Assembly: GCF_036188265.1 (NCBI RefSeq)
Contig: NZ_CP108093.1
Coordinates: 372,001-436,000 of the forward strand
Direction: 5' to 3'
Origin: Streptomyces sp. NBC_00247
GTDB lineage: Bacteria; Actinomycetota; Actinomycetes; Streptomycetales; Streptomycetaceae
DNA length: 64,000 nt
In this document: positions 17,609 through 25,942 of the stretch, piece after piece
How the letters are laid out: each line of letters begins with the position of its first letter
Position numbering within the stretch: the stretch's first letter is position 1
Program-made: the position numbers and the translations under genes
Notes under the pieces: generated by a model
Told to the model about the DNA's origin: nothing
The model's database searches: none
What the model saw: the letters and a program-made list of their open reading frames with translations, nothing else

Positions 17609-18376
17609 TCACTGGGTGAAGGTGTCGATGGTCGCGATCAGCCAGCGGCCGTCCTTGCGGACCGCGTCCACGGCGAACATGGCCGCCGCGTAGGTCGTCT
17701 CCTCCTTGGCGCCGGTACGGGTGTTGCTCTGGTCGGCGAAGACGAGGAGTCTCGCCCGATCGCCGTCGAGCTGTTCGACCGCGCTCTCGGTGACGGTCGT
17801 GGTGAGGACGAGCTTCTGCTTCGGCGCCTGTTCCCGTACCTCGGCGAGCATGTCCTGGTGCTGCTCCACCGCCTTGCCCGTCAGGTAGGTCTTCGCGGCG
17901 CGGTCGGACTTCTCGGTGGAGGCGTAGTCGTAACTGAAGACGGCGCCGACCGCCTCGGTGATCTGCCCCTTGACCTCGCTGGTGCGGGCGATGTCGGTGA
18001 GCGCCGTGTTCCGGCGGCTCGGGTCGTCCCGCAGGGTGGCGGCGGAGGTGAACGCCCAGGCGGCGAAGACGCCGAGGAGCACGGTGAGTACGCACAGCAG
18101 GGCGGGGAGGCTGATACGGGGACGGGGAATCCGGCGCCCCGGGGGCGTTGCCTGCTCGTCCGCGGCTTCCGGGGCCTCCGACCGCTCCGCGGCTTCGGAC
18201 GGCTCCGGGTCGTCGGCGGGATCGTCGTCCCGTTGATCGCCACCGCCCGCGCCGGCAGGAGCGGCAACGTCCGCTTCGTCGGCGGTCGGGGAGGTCTCGT
18301 GCGCCGCCGTGGTGCGGTCGGCGGCGACGGTGGCCAGCCTGCGCTGCCGGTTGACGAGGTGACGGGTCGTCGACAT
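17609..18376 (-). CDS. Mce-associated membrane protein (B-type, copy 2)
   Basis: 255 residues: a long acidic cytoplasmic N-terminus (about 1-85), one transmembrane helix (LPALLCVLTVLLGVFAAWAF) and an external domain with a cystatin/NTF2-like alpha-beta pattern ending DGRWLIATIDTF. It is a clear paralogue of the protein from 19022-19753, sharing the ALTD...FSY...AAKTYL...KLxLTTxV...LLVF order. Such Mas proteins accompany Mce complexes in actinobacteria and probably stabilise them. The start is ATG 18376. Confidence 0.8.
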   Translation of the reverse strand: MSTTRHLVNRQRRLATVAADRTTAAHETSPTADEADVAAPAGAGGGDQRDDDPADDPEPSEAAERSEAPEAADEQATPPGRRIPRPRISLPALLCVLTVLLGVFAAWAFTSAATLRDDPSRRNTALTDIARTSEVKGQITEAVGAVFSYDYASTEKSDRAAKTYLTGKAVEQHQDMLAEVREQAPKQKLVLTTTVTESAVEQLDGDRARLLVFADQSNTRTGAKEETTYAAAMFAVDAVRKDGRWLIATIDTFTQ

Positions 18377-18422
18377 GTCCGGGGTTCCTCTCGGGGTGGG
18401 GCGGGGTGGCGGGAGCGGCGGG

Positions 18423-18965
18423 TCAGCCGGCCGTGTTGCCGACGGGCGCCTGGCCGAGGGCGCTGAGCTTCCACCCCTGGGAGGTCCGGGTGAGCTGGCC
18501 AAGCATCCGGCTCTCCTTCACCGCCGGATCGCCCTCGGGTGCCTTGACGGTGACGCGCAGGGCCACCATCAGGCTCGCCTTGCCGGCCCGTTCGTCCAGT
18601 TCCGTGACGGCGCCGGACAGCACCTGGGCGGTGCTCGTCGTCTTCGCCGCGTCGATCTGCTGCACGAACGCGTCGCGTCCTTCGACGAGTTGCTGATGGA
18701 GATCGCCCGTCGTGGAGTCCTCCCAGCTGTCCAGTCCCTCCTGGAGCCGGGCGTGGTCGAGCGTGTTCATGTTCTGCACGGCCTGCTCGCCCGCCGCGAG
18801 GGCGTCGTCGCGGGCCTGTGCGTACGAGGCCGAGTCGTCGTGCGCCGCCGTGTACCAGGACCACCCGCCCCATCCCGCCGCGACCGCCGCCACGAGTGCC
18901 AGCGCACTCGCCGCCATCACCAGCGGATTCGCCCGCGGAGGTGTCGTTCTGCCTGCCCGTGCCAT
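18423..18965 (-). CDS. Mce-associated membrane protein (A-type, copy 2)
   Basis: 180 residues with one N-terminal membrane helix (ALALVAAVAAGWGGWSWY) and an external domain. It is a paralogue of the 19750-20271 product: both have the ARDDALAAG or SRDAALAAG helix, a GLDxW motif, a DLHQQL or PLHDQL motif and an ELDERxGxAxL strand. The start is ATG 18965 after GGGGAGAGG. It sits between the two B-type genes, making the A-B-A-B order. Confidence 0.8.
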   Translation of the reverse strand: MARAGRTTPPRANPLVMAASALALVAAVAAGWGGWSWYTAAHDDSASYAQARDDALAAGEQAVQNMNTLDHARLQEGLDSWEDSTTGDLHQQLVEGRDAFVQQIDAAKTTSTAQVLSGAVTELDERAGKASLMVALRVTVKAPEGDPAVKESRMLGQLTRTSQGWKLSALGQAPVGNTAG

Positions 18966-19021
18966 CGCTGCCTCTCCCCTGCCGGCCCCCGTACGGGCCG
19001 GCACCGTGTCGCTGTGCCTCG

Positions 19022-19753
19022 TCACCTGGAGGTGATGTCGACGATCTGCCAGACGTCGTCCTGCTGGTGGGCGGTGACGGAGAGCTGGGCGGGGGCCGAG
19101 GTGGCGGCCTTGCCCTCGCGCTCGTACACCTGGTCCATGAAGACCAGCAGGTGGGCGCTGTCGCCGGTGAGCCGGACGACACCGACTCGCACGACGTGGG
19201 TGGTGAGCGTCAGCTTCTGGTCGGCCGCCTGCCTCTCGACCTGCCCGAAGAGCGCCGCGTACTGCTTGAGTGCCGCTCCCGCCAGCAGGCGCTGGGCGGC
19301 GGTCTTCGTCGCGGCGGTGGTGCCGGGCGCGTACGAGAAGACCGTGGTGAGGGCGCTGCTGACGTCGGCGGTGACCCGGTCGGTCCCGGCCGTGTCGGTG
19401 AGCGCCCGGTTCGCGGTGGCGGGGGTGTCCCGGATCTGTTGGCCGCGTACGAAGAGACCGGCCCCGGCGGCGATCAGCAGGACGGCCAGCGCGCCGGCCA
19501 GGACGCGGCGCCACCGGGCGAAACGCCCGGTCGCCCCGGGCGGTGCGTCCTCGGACGGGGTGTCCTCGGCGGCCGTGTCCTCGGACGCCGTGTCCTCGGA
19601 CGGCGGGGTGGGCGCCTCCGCGGCAAGTCCCTCCCGATCGTCCACGTGCCGGCCGGTCACGCTCACCGCCGCCGCCTCTCCGCTGTCGTGCCGACCGCCG
19701 TCGTACTGACCGTCGTCGCGCGGTGTCGTCGTGCCTGCCCGGGTCGCGCTCAT
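19022..19753 (-). CDS. Mce-associated membrane protein (B-type, copy 1)
   Basis: 243 residues. The N-terminal ~80 residues are acidic with SEDTA-like repeats; then comes a transmembrane helix (VLAGALAVLLIAAGAGLFV) and an external domain ending DDVWQIVDITSR. Its ATG at 19753 overlaps the stop of the A-type gene upstream by four bases, showing translational coupling. It is a paralogue of 17609-18376. Confidence 0.8.
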   Translation of the reverse strand: MSATRAGTTTPRDDGQYDGGRHDSGEAAAVSVTGRHVDDREGLAAEAPTPPSEDTASEDTAAEDTPSEDAPPGATGRFARWRRVLAGALAVLLIAAGAGLFVRGQQIRDTPATANRALTDTAGTDRVTADVSSALTTVFSYAPGTTAATKTAAQRLLAGAALKQYAALFGQVERQAADQKLTLTTHVVRVGVVRLTGDSAHLLVFMDQVYEREGKAATSAPAQLSVTAHQQDDVWQIVDITSR

Positions 19754-20271
19754 GTGGCCGCTCCGACCGGGATCGCGGTGAGTGCCTTGACCTTCCAGCC
19801 GTCGCCCGTGCGCTCCAGGGCGGCCTCGAACCGCTTGCGTTCGGTTCCGGCCGCTCCGGTGCGCGGGGTGACCTTCACGTCCACGGTGGCGATCAGCTCC
19901 GCCGTCCCGCCGCGTTCGTCGAGGGCGGTGAGCGCCGCGTCCGTGACCGTGCCCTTGGCACTGGTTCGGGCCGACTCGAAGGCGCTCGCGTCCTTGGCGC
20001 GGGTGCTCTTCAACTGGTCGTGGAGCGGCCCCGAGGTGACCCGTAGCCAGCCGTCGAGCCCTGCCTCGATCCGTGCCGCGTCGGTGCCGTCCATGCTGTT
20101 CAGCCGGGCCAGCTGGCTCCGGCCGGCGGCGAGTGCGGCGTCCCGGCTCTTGGCGTACGCGAGGGAGTCGTCGCCCCGGGCCGCCGCGTAGGACCAGCCG
20201 CCCAGCGCGCAGACGAGCACGGCGGCGAGGAGGACGGCCCAGCCGGTGAGGTTCTTCGCCCGCGCGCTCAC
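19750..20271 (-). CDS. Mce-associated membrane protein (A-type, copy 1)
   Basis: 173 residues, GTG start at 20271 overlapping the stop of the sixth mce gene by four bases. A single N-terminal membrane helix (AVLLAAVLVCALGGWSYA) is followed by an external alpha-beta domain with AKSRDAALAAG and ALDERGGTAEL. It is a single-pass protein expected to sit beside the Mce assembly. Confidence 0.8.
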   Translation of the reverse strand: MSARAKNLTGWAVLLAAVLVCALGGWSYAAARGDDSLAYAKSRDAALAAGRSQLARLNSMDGTDAARIEAGLDGWLRVTSGPLHDQLKSTRAKDASAFESARTSAKGTVTDAALTALDERGGTAELIATVDVKVTPRTGAAGTERKRFEAALERTGDGWKVKALTAIPVGAAT

Positions 20272-21521
20272 TCGCCTCCTCCCAGTCCGAGCAGCCCGGC
20301 CATGGTGGTGGCGGACCCGCCGGAAGAGGTGGCGGACAGGGCGCCGGGGAGGATCGTGTCCGCCGTGGAGCCGCTCAGCGTCGTCACCGGCTTCACCGGC
20401 GCGGGGACCGCGCCGCCCTTCGGGGCGTTGGCGGAGCCGCGGACCTCGATGCCGGTGCCGGGGGACGAGGTGCAGCGCGCCCCGGTGTTGACCGCGGGGC
20501 CCCGGGTGGTGTCCAGGCCGTTGCGGTAGACGGTGCCGCCGTATCCGGCGGTGCAGGGCAGCGGTTCGAAGAAGGTGACGGCCATCCCGAAACGTGCACC
20601 GTCCTCGTCCACCACGCTCGCTCCGGCGGCGGCCACGGCGGGCAGTTTCACCAGGAGTTCCTCGATGCCGCGCTGCCGGGTGACGGCGACCTCGGAGGTG
20701 GTGAGCAGGTTGGCGACGACGACGCCGAAGCCCGGGTCCAGGTCGCGCATGAGCGCGCTGAGCTGGGTCGCGGCGCCCGGGGTGGCGGCGATCAGCCGCC
20801 GCAGGTCGCTGTCGGAGCCCTTCAGCTCGGCGGCCAGGTCCTTCGCCCCGTCGGCGAAGCCCTTGAGCGCCTCGCCCTGTTCGGCCTGGGTGCGCAGCAC
20901 CGTCTCGCCGTCCTGCATCAGCTTGATGTTGGCGGGGAGCGCCTTGTCGGCGGCGTCCACGAACTCGCTGCCGGTGTCCAGCAGTACCTGGAGGTCGTCG
21001 CCCCGGCCGGCCAGCGCCGTGCCGAACTCGTCGACGACGGTGCGCAGCGATTCCAGGTCCACCGAGGACGCCAGGTCGTTGACGCTGACGAGTACGTCGG
21101 TGGGAGGCGCGGGGATGGTGGTGTCGGCCTGGTCGATCACCGATCCGTTGCCGAGGAACGGGCCGGTGGCGCGGGTGGGGCGCAGGTCGACGTACTCTTC
21201 GCCGACCGCCGACAGGTTGGCGACCACGGCGGTGAGACTGTCGGGTATGGGCGGGGAGTCGTTGTCGATGCGCAGTTCGGCCTCGACTCCGTCGTCGGTC
21301 AGCTCGATGGGGCCTACCCGGCCCACGGAGACGCCCCGGTAGGTGACGTTGGAGTGGGTGAACAACCCTCCGGTCTGCGGCAGTTGCACCTTGACGGTGT
21401 AGTAGTCGCGCAGCCCGACGAAGTGGCCGAGGTCGGCGTAGCGGACGCCGAGGAAGCCGAGGACCAGTACCGAGATCACGAGGAAGGCGATGTTCTTGAG
21501 GCGGACGGCCGTGGTGATCAT
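20268..21521 (-). CDS. mceF: Mce family protein, sixth of the operon (MceF-like)
   Basis: 417 residues, ATG 21521. A membrane anchor (LVISVLVLGFLGVRYADLG) precedes the MlaD/MCE domain: LFTHSNVTYRGVSVGRVGPI and LSAVGEEYVDLRP are its core strands. A long helical region with Leu/Ala heptads follows, then a Cys-containing tail and a Gly-rich C-terminus. MCE subunits form a hexameric needle that carries hydrophobic substrates through the envelope. It overlaps both neighbours by four bases. Confidence 0.9.
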   Translation of the reverse strand: MITTAVRLKNIAFLVISVLVLGFLGVRYADLGHFVGLRDYYTVKVQLPQTGGLFTHSNVTYRGVSVGRVGPIELTDDGVEAELRIDNDSPPIPDSLTAVVANLSAVGEEYVDLRPTRATGPFLGNGSVIDQADTTIPAPPTDVLVSVNDLASSVDLESLRTVVDEFGTALAGRGDDLQVLLDTGSEFVDAADKALPANIKLMQDGETVLRTQAEQGEALKGFADGAKDLAAELKGSDSDLRRLIAATPGAATQLSALMRDLDPGFGVVVANLLTTSEVAVTRQRGIEELLVKLPAVAAAGASVVDEDGARFGMAVTFFEPLPCTAGYGGTVYRNGLDTTRGPAVNTGARCTSSPGTGIEVRGSANAPKGGAVPAPVKPVTTLSGSTADTILPGALSATSSGGSATTMAGLLGLGGGE

Positions 21522-22675
21522 CGCTCGCTCCCGGTGCTCGAAGCGGTCACCGAGGGAAGCGGCAGGGGGAGCGAGGCGAGGGACGCCGTCTGTGCCGTCG
21601 GCTCGGTCGGGGTGGTCGTCGCGTCGGGGTCGTACGGCGGGATGATCCGGGTGCCGGGGGTGGCCGTCATGTCCAGGTAGACGTTGAGGTAGTCGCCCTT
21701 GACACCGCGCAGCACCTCGTCCGTGAACGGGTAGGTGGCGAGCACCTGGAGGGAGTCGGGCAGCGCGTCGCCGGAGTCGGCGAGCGCCTGGAGGGTGGGC
21801 GCGAGGGCCTTGAGGTCGGCGATCATGTCGGCCTTGCTCTTGTTGATCGTGTCGACGGCGACGGTGGACAGGGTGTCGAGCGAGCGCAGCATGGTCAGCA
21901 GCTGGCCGCGCTGGTCCTCCAGGACCTTGAGGCCGGGGCTGAGTCCGGTGAGCACGGTGCCGACGTCCTGTTTGCGGGTGGCGAGGGTGGCGGCGAGCCG
22001 GTTGACGCCGTCGAGGGCCTGGGTGATGTCCTCCTTGTGGTCGTCCAGGTCGGTGACGAGGGTGTCGACCCGCTGGAGCATCGACCGGATCTCCGGCTGC
22101 TGTCCGGTGAGCGCCTTGTTCAGCTCGGTGGTGATGGTCTTGAGCTGGGCCACTCCGCCGCCGTTGAGGAGCAGCGAGAGGGCGCCGAGGACCTCTTCGA
22201 CCTCCGGGTTGCGGTTGGTGCGGACGAGCGGGATGCGGTCGCCGTCCGCGAGGGCGCCTTCGGCCTTGCCCTCGGTGGGCGGGGCGAGCTGGACGAACTT
22301 CTCGCCGAGGAGGCTGGACTGTTCGAGGCGGGCGAAGGCGTTGGCGGGGAGAGAGACGCTCCCGTTGATCCGCATGGTGACCTTCGCGGTCCAGCCGTCC
22401 TTGCCGAGCGCGATGTCGGTCACCCGGCCCACCGCGACGTCGTTGACCTTGACGGAGGACTGGGGGGCGAGACTGAGTACGTCGGCGAATTCGGCGGTGA
22501 TCTCGTACGGGTGGTCGCCGAGGTCGGCGCCGCCGGGCAGCGGTAGCTGCTCGATCCCGCTGAACGAGGGTGCGTCGACCTGGGTGACGACCAGCACCAG
22601 GGCGACGCCGAGGGCGGCCACCGAGGCGGCCCCGGCGATCACCCGGCCTCTGGGGCCGTGCGCGGCCCTGCTCAT
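21518..22675 (-). CDS. mceE: Mce family protein, fifth of the operon (MceE-like)
   Basis: 385 residues, ATG 22675. An N-terminal hydrophobic anchor (AGAASVAALGVALVLVV) is followed by the MCE domain with LAPQSSVKVNDVAVGRVTDI and SSLLGEKFVQLAPP. A helical needle region comes next (DDHKEDITQALDGVNRL, repeated coil-like segments), then a Pro/Thr-rich C-terminus. In the related mycobacterial operons the fifth protein is often a lipoprotein; I see no clear lipobox here. Four-base overlaps on both sides indicate coupled translation. Confidence 0.88.
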   Translation of the reverse strand: MSRAAHGPRGRVIAGAASVAALGVALVLVVTQVDAPSFSGIEQLPLPGGADLGDHPYEITAEFADVLSLAPQSSVKVNDVAVGRVTDIALGKDGWTAKVTMRINGSVSLPANAFARLEQSSLLGEKFVQLAPPTEGKAEGALADGDRIPLVRTNRNPEVEEVLGALSLLLNGGGVAQLKTITTELNKALTGQQPEIRSMLQRVDTLVTDLDDHKEDITQALDGVNRLAATLATRKQDVGTVLTGLSPGLKVLEDQRGQLLTMLRSLDTLSTVAVDTINKSKADMIADLKALAPTLQALADSGDALPDSLQVLATYPFTDEVLRGVKGDYLNVYLDMTATPGTRIIPPYDPDATTTPTEPTAQTASLASLPLPLPSVTASSTGSER

Positions 22676-23892
22676 CGGCCGGCCTCCTTCTTCTCGGTCC
22701 CGGAGCCGTCGGTCCCGGAGCCGTCGGCCCCGGACTTTCCGGTCCCGGTGGCCGCCTTCTCGGGCGTGCCGTAGACGGTGCCGACGGCGGGCAGCGGGAG
22801 GACGGGCAGTTCGGCCTGGCGGTCGGCGTCGACCGCGGCGAGTCCGCTCAGGGCGCTCGCGCCACTGCTGCCGGTCGCCGTGCTGCCGGTCGCCGTGCCG
22901 CTGGTCGCCGCGGGCTGGTCGGGGAAGTAGCCGCCCATGCTCAGCTCGTTGAGGTTGGCCCGTCCGTCCAGGGTCCGGTTGACCGGGTCGTACGCGTTGA
23001 CGAGGTTGCCGGCCGTGAGCGGGAGCGTGTCCAAGGACTCGGCGAGCGAGGCCCGTTGGTCGACGAGGATCTGGGTGAGTGGGACCAGGGCGTCGACATT
23101 GGCCTTGAGCGACTCGCGGTTGTCCTCGATGAAGGTCTTCACCTGGCCGAGGGCGGTGGCGAGTTCGGACAGCGCGGCGCTCAGGTTCTCCTTGTCCTCG
23201 GCGAGGAAGCCGGTGACGGAGTCCAACTGCTGCTCGGCGGAGCGGACTTCTCCGTCGTTGTCCTTGAGCATGGTGGTGAAGGACTGGAGGTAGGACAGGG
23301 TGTCGAAGAGGTCGGTACTGCTCTTGTCGAGAGTCTTCGTCGCCTTGCCGAACTCCTCGATGGAGTCGCCGATAGCCTTGCCGTTGCCGTCGAGGTTCTG
23401 GGCCCCGGTGTCCAGGAGGCGGGCCAGCGCCCCGTCGGCGTTGGCACCGTCCGGGCCGAGCGCGGTGGAGAGTTCGGTGATGGAGGCGTAGAGCTGGTCG
23501 ACCTCCACGGGTGCGGCGTTGCCGTCGGCGGGGAGTACCGCACCGTCGGCGAGGGTGGTGCCGCCGGTGTAGGCGGGTGCGAGCTGGATGTACCGGTCGG
23601 CGACGAGGCTGGGGGCGACGAGTACGGCGTGCGCCCCCTCGGGGACCTTGATGTCCTTGTCGACGCGCAGGGTGACCCGTACCTCCTGGCCCTGCGGTTC
23701 GACGGAGGTGACGCTGCCCACCTTGACACCGAGGATGCGCAGGTCGGAGCCCGGGTAGACGCCGGTGGCCCGGTCGAAGTACGCGGTGACCGTGGTGGTG
23801 CCCTCCTGGTCGAGGGCCATCACTCCGGAGGTGGCCGCGACGGCCACGACGGCGAGTCCCGCGCCGATGCCGATGACGCGCGTGAGTCTCAT
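22672..23892 (-). CDS. mceD: Mce family protein, fourth of the operon (MceD-like)
   Basis: 406 residues, ATG 23892, only two bases after the stop of the preceding gene. An anchor (GIGAGLAVVAVAATSGVMA) is followed by the MCE domain with VYPGSDLRILGVKVGSVTSV and SLVADRYIQLAP. The helical region follows, then a Gly/Ser/Thr-rich tail with TGSTATGSSG and GADGSGTDGSG repeats. The low-complexity tail is likely a flexible extension beyond the MCE ring. Confidence 0.88.
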   Translation of the reverse strand: MRLTRVIGIGAGLAVVAVAATSGVMALDQEGTTTVTAYFDRATGVYPGSDLRILGVKVGSVTSVEPQGQEVRVTLRVDKDIKVPEGAHAVLVAPSLVADRYIQLAPAYTGGTTLADGAVLPADGNAAPVEVDQLYASITELSTALGPDGANADGALARLLDTGAQNLDGNGKAIGDSIEEFGKATKTLDKSSTDLFDTLSYLQSFTTMLKDNDGEVRSAEQQLDSVTGFLAEDKENLSAALSELATALGQVKTFIEDNRESLKANVDALVPLTQILVDQRASLAESLDTLPLTAGNLVNAYDPVNRTLDGRANLNELSMGGYFPDQPAATSGTATGSTATGSSGASALSGLAAVDADRQAELPVLPLPAVGTVYGTPEKAATGTGKSGADGSGTDGSGTEKKEAGR

Positions 23893-23894
23893 CT

Positions 23895-24914
23895 TCAGCT
23901 GCCCCCTTCCTGTTTGGGCGGCATGCATCCGGCCGCGGGGGTCGCGTCGGCCGGCAGGTAGTTCTTGGGCACGACACCGCAGACGTAGTTGTCGAACCAG
24001 CGACCGTTGCCGAGGGTGTTGCCGACGAGCCGGTTGTAGGAGCCTGCCATCGAGAGCACCTTGTCCAGGCTGTCCTCGTTCTTCACCAGAACGGCGGTGA
24101 CCCTGCCGAGCGCGTCCAGGGTGGGCTTCAGCTGCTTGTCGTTGTCCTTCACCACGCCGGTGAGCTGGATGCCGAGGTCCTTGGTACCGGTGAGCAGCTG
24201 GTGGATGGAGTCCCGGCGGGCCTGGATCTCGCCCAGCAGGAGGTTGCCGTCCTTCAGCAGCGTCTCGAAGGAGCTCTCCTTGCTGGAGAGCGTCTTGGTG
24301 AGCTGTTTGCTCGCGCCCAGCAGGGTGGCGAGTTCGGCGTCGCGCTCGGAGACCGTACGGGAGAGGGCGGACAGGCCGTCCGCCGCGCTGCGGACATGGG
24401 CCGGGGAGTCCTTGAAGGTGTCGGAGATCGCGTCGAAGCTCGCGGCGAGCTGGTCGGTGTCGATCTCGTCGATGGTCTCGCCGAGTCCGTTGAACGCCTG
24501 GGTGACGTCGTACGGGGAGGTGGTGCGGTCGGCCCCGATGCGCCGGGACGGGTCCTGGGCGGTGGTCCCGAGCGGGTCCACGGCGAGGTACTTGTCGCCG
24601 AGGAGGGTCTTGATGGCGATGCCGACGGTGCTGGAGTTCCCGATCCAGGCGTCCTTCACCCGGAAGGAGACCTTGACCTTGGCGCCGTCGAGCGCGACCC
24701 CGGTGACCTCGCCGACCTTCACTCCGGCGATGCGGACCTCGTCGCCGTCGGCGAGCCCGGCCGACTCGGAGAAGTCGGCGGTGTAGGTCGTACCGCCCCC
24801 GATGAGGGGCAGGGCGTCGGCGTGGAACGCGGCGAACCCGACGAGACCGAGGACGGCGATGCCGGCGACCGAGACGGCGACGGGGTTGCGCTCCCTGATG
24901 GGGGTGATGTTCAC
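23895..24914 (-). CDS. mceC: Mce family protein, third of the operon (MceC-like)
   Basis: 339 residues. GTG 24914 overlaps the upstream stop by four bases (GTGA) and is preferred to the in-frame ATG at 24923. The anchor is VAVSVAGIAVLGLVGFAAF; the MCE domain shows LADGDEVRIAGVKVGEVTGV and KTLLGDKYLAVDPLG. The helical needle region ends in a Cys-containing segment (WFDNYVCGVVPKNYLP ... AGCMPP), two cysteines that could form a disulfide outside the cell. Confidence 0.88.
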   Translation of the reverse strand: MNITPIRERNPVAVSVAGIAVLGLVGFAAFHADALPLIGGGTTYTADFSESAGLADGDEVRIAGVKVGEVTGVALDGAKVKVSFRVKDAWIGNSSTVGIAIKTLLGDKYLAVDPLGTTAQDPSRRIGADRTTSPYDVTQAFNGLGETIDEIDTDQLAASFDAISDTFKDSPAHVRSAADGLSALSRTVSERDAELATLLGASKQLTKTLSSKESSFETLLKDGNLLLGEIQARRDSIHQLLTGTKDLGIQLTGVVKDNDKQLKPTLDALGRVTAVLVKNEDSLDKVLSMAGSYNRLVGNTLGNGRWFDNYVCGVVPKNYLPADATPAAGCMPPKQEGGS

Positions 24915-25942
24915 GCCTGGCACCTCGGTTCGGTGATCGCGATGCCGGTGGGCGGGGTGCTGCCGTCACTGGTGGTGACCCCGGAGACCTTGGCCTCGCA
25001 GAGGTAGAGGTTCATCCACGACCCGTAGGAGGTGAGGCGGGTGATCGCCTCCATCTTGGCGGGGGTCTTGGCGAGGAAGTTCTCGATCTCCGGTGTGGCG
25101 TCGGCGAGTTGGTCGGAGAGCCGGCCGACCTGCTTGATGCTGTCCTTGAGGGGCTTACGGCCGTCCTCGAAGAGGTCGGCGGTGACGGTGGTGAGGGCGC
25201 CCATCGCGGTGACGGCCTCGCCGAGCGGTTTGCGGTCCCCGGCGAATCCGGTGACCAACTGCTGGAGGGTGTCGACCAGTTCGGTGAACCCGGCCTCGCG
25301 GTCGTTGACCGTCTTCAGCACCTCGTTGAGGTTCTTGATCACCTCGCCGATGACCTTGTCCTTGGCGGCGACGGTCGTGGTGAGCGAGCCGACGTGTTCG
25401 AGGATGCTGTCGACCGTGCCGCCCTCGCCCTGGAGCACCTGGACGATGGAGCCGGCCAGCTCGTTGACGTCGGGCGGCGAGAGGCCCTCGAAGAGCGGCT
25501 GGAAGCCGTTGAAGAGCTGGGTCAGGTCGAGCGCGGGGGTGGTGCGGGCGAGCGGGATGGTCTCTCCGGCCGTGAAGTTCTGGCCGACGGGCCCCGCGCC
25601 CTGGTCGAGGTCGATGTAACGCTGGCCCACCATGTTGAGGTACTTGATGGACGCGGTGACCGAGGCGGGGAGCGTACGACCCTTGCGTACGGCGAAGCGG
25701 ACTTCGGCGACCCGGCGGTCGGCGAGGCCGATGGACTCGACCTGCCCGACCTTGACCCCGGCGATGCGGACGCTGTCGCCGACGACGAGCCCGGTGGCGT
25801 CGGTGAACCGGGCCTTGTACGAGGTGGTGTCCCCGACACCGGTGTTGGCGATGGACAGGGCGAGCACGGTGGTCGCCAGGGTCGTCACCAGGACGAAGAC
25901 GATCGATTTCGTGAGGGGTCCCGCGAGGGAGCGGCGCTTCAC
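24911..25942 (-). CDS. mceB: Mce family protein, second of the operon (MceB-like)
   Basis: 343 residues, GTG 25942 overlapping the mceA stop by four bases. The anchor is SIVFVLVTTLATTVLALSIA; the MCE domain shows LVVGDSVRIAGVKVGQVESI and YLNMVGQRYIDLDQG. The long helical part ends with MNLYLCEAKV and a C-terminal Cys (EPRCQA), again a likely disulfide pair as in the third protein. Confidence 0.88.
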   Translation of the reverse strand: MKRRSLAGPLTKSIVFVLVTTLATTVLALSIANTGVGDTTSYKARFTDATGLVVGDSVRIAGVKVGQVESIGLADRRVAEVRFAVRKGRTLPASVTASIKYLNMVGQRYIDLDQGAGPVGQNFTAGETIPLARTTPALDLTQLFNGFQPLFEGLSPPDVNELAGSIVQVLQGEGGTVDSILEHVGSLTTTVAAKDKVIGEVIKNLNEVLKTVNDREAGFTELVDTLQQLVTGFAGDRKPLGEAVTAMGALTTVTADLFEDGRKPLKDSIKQVGRLSDQLADATPEIENFLAKTPAKMEAITRLTSYGSWMNLYLCEAKVSGVTTSDGSTPPTGIAITEPRCQA

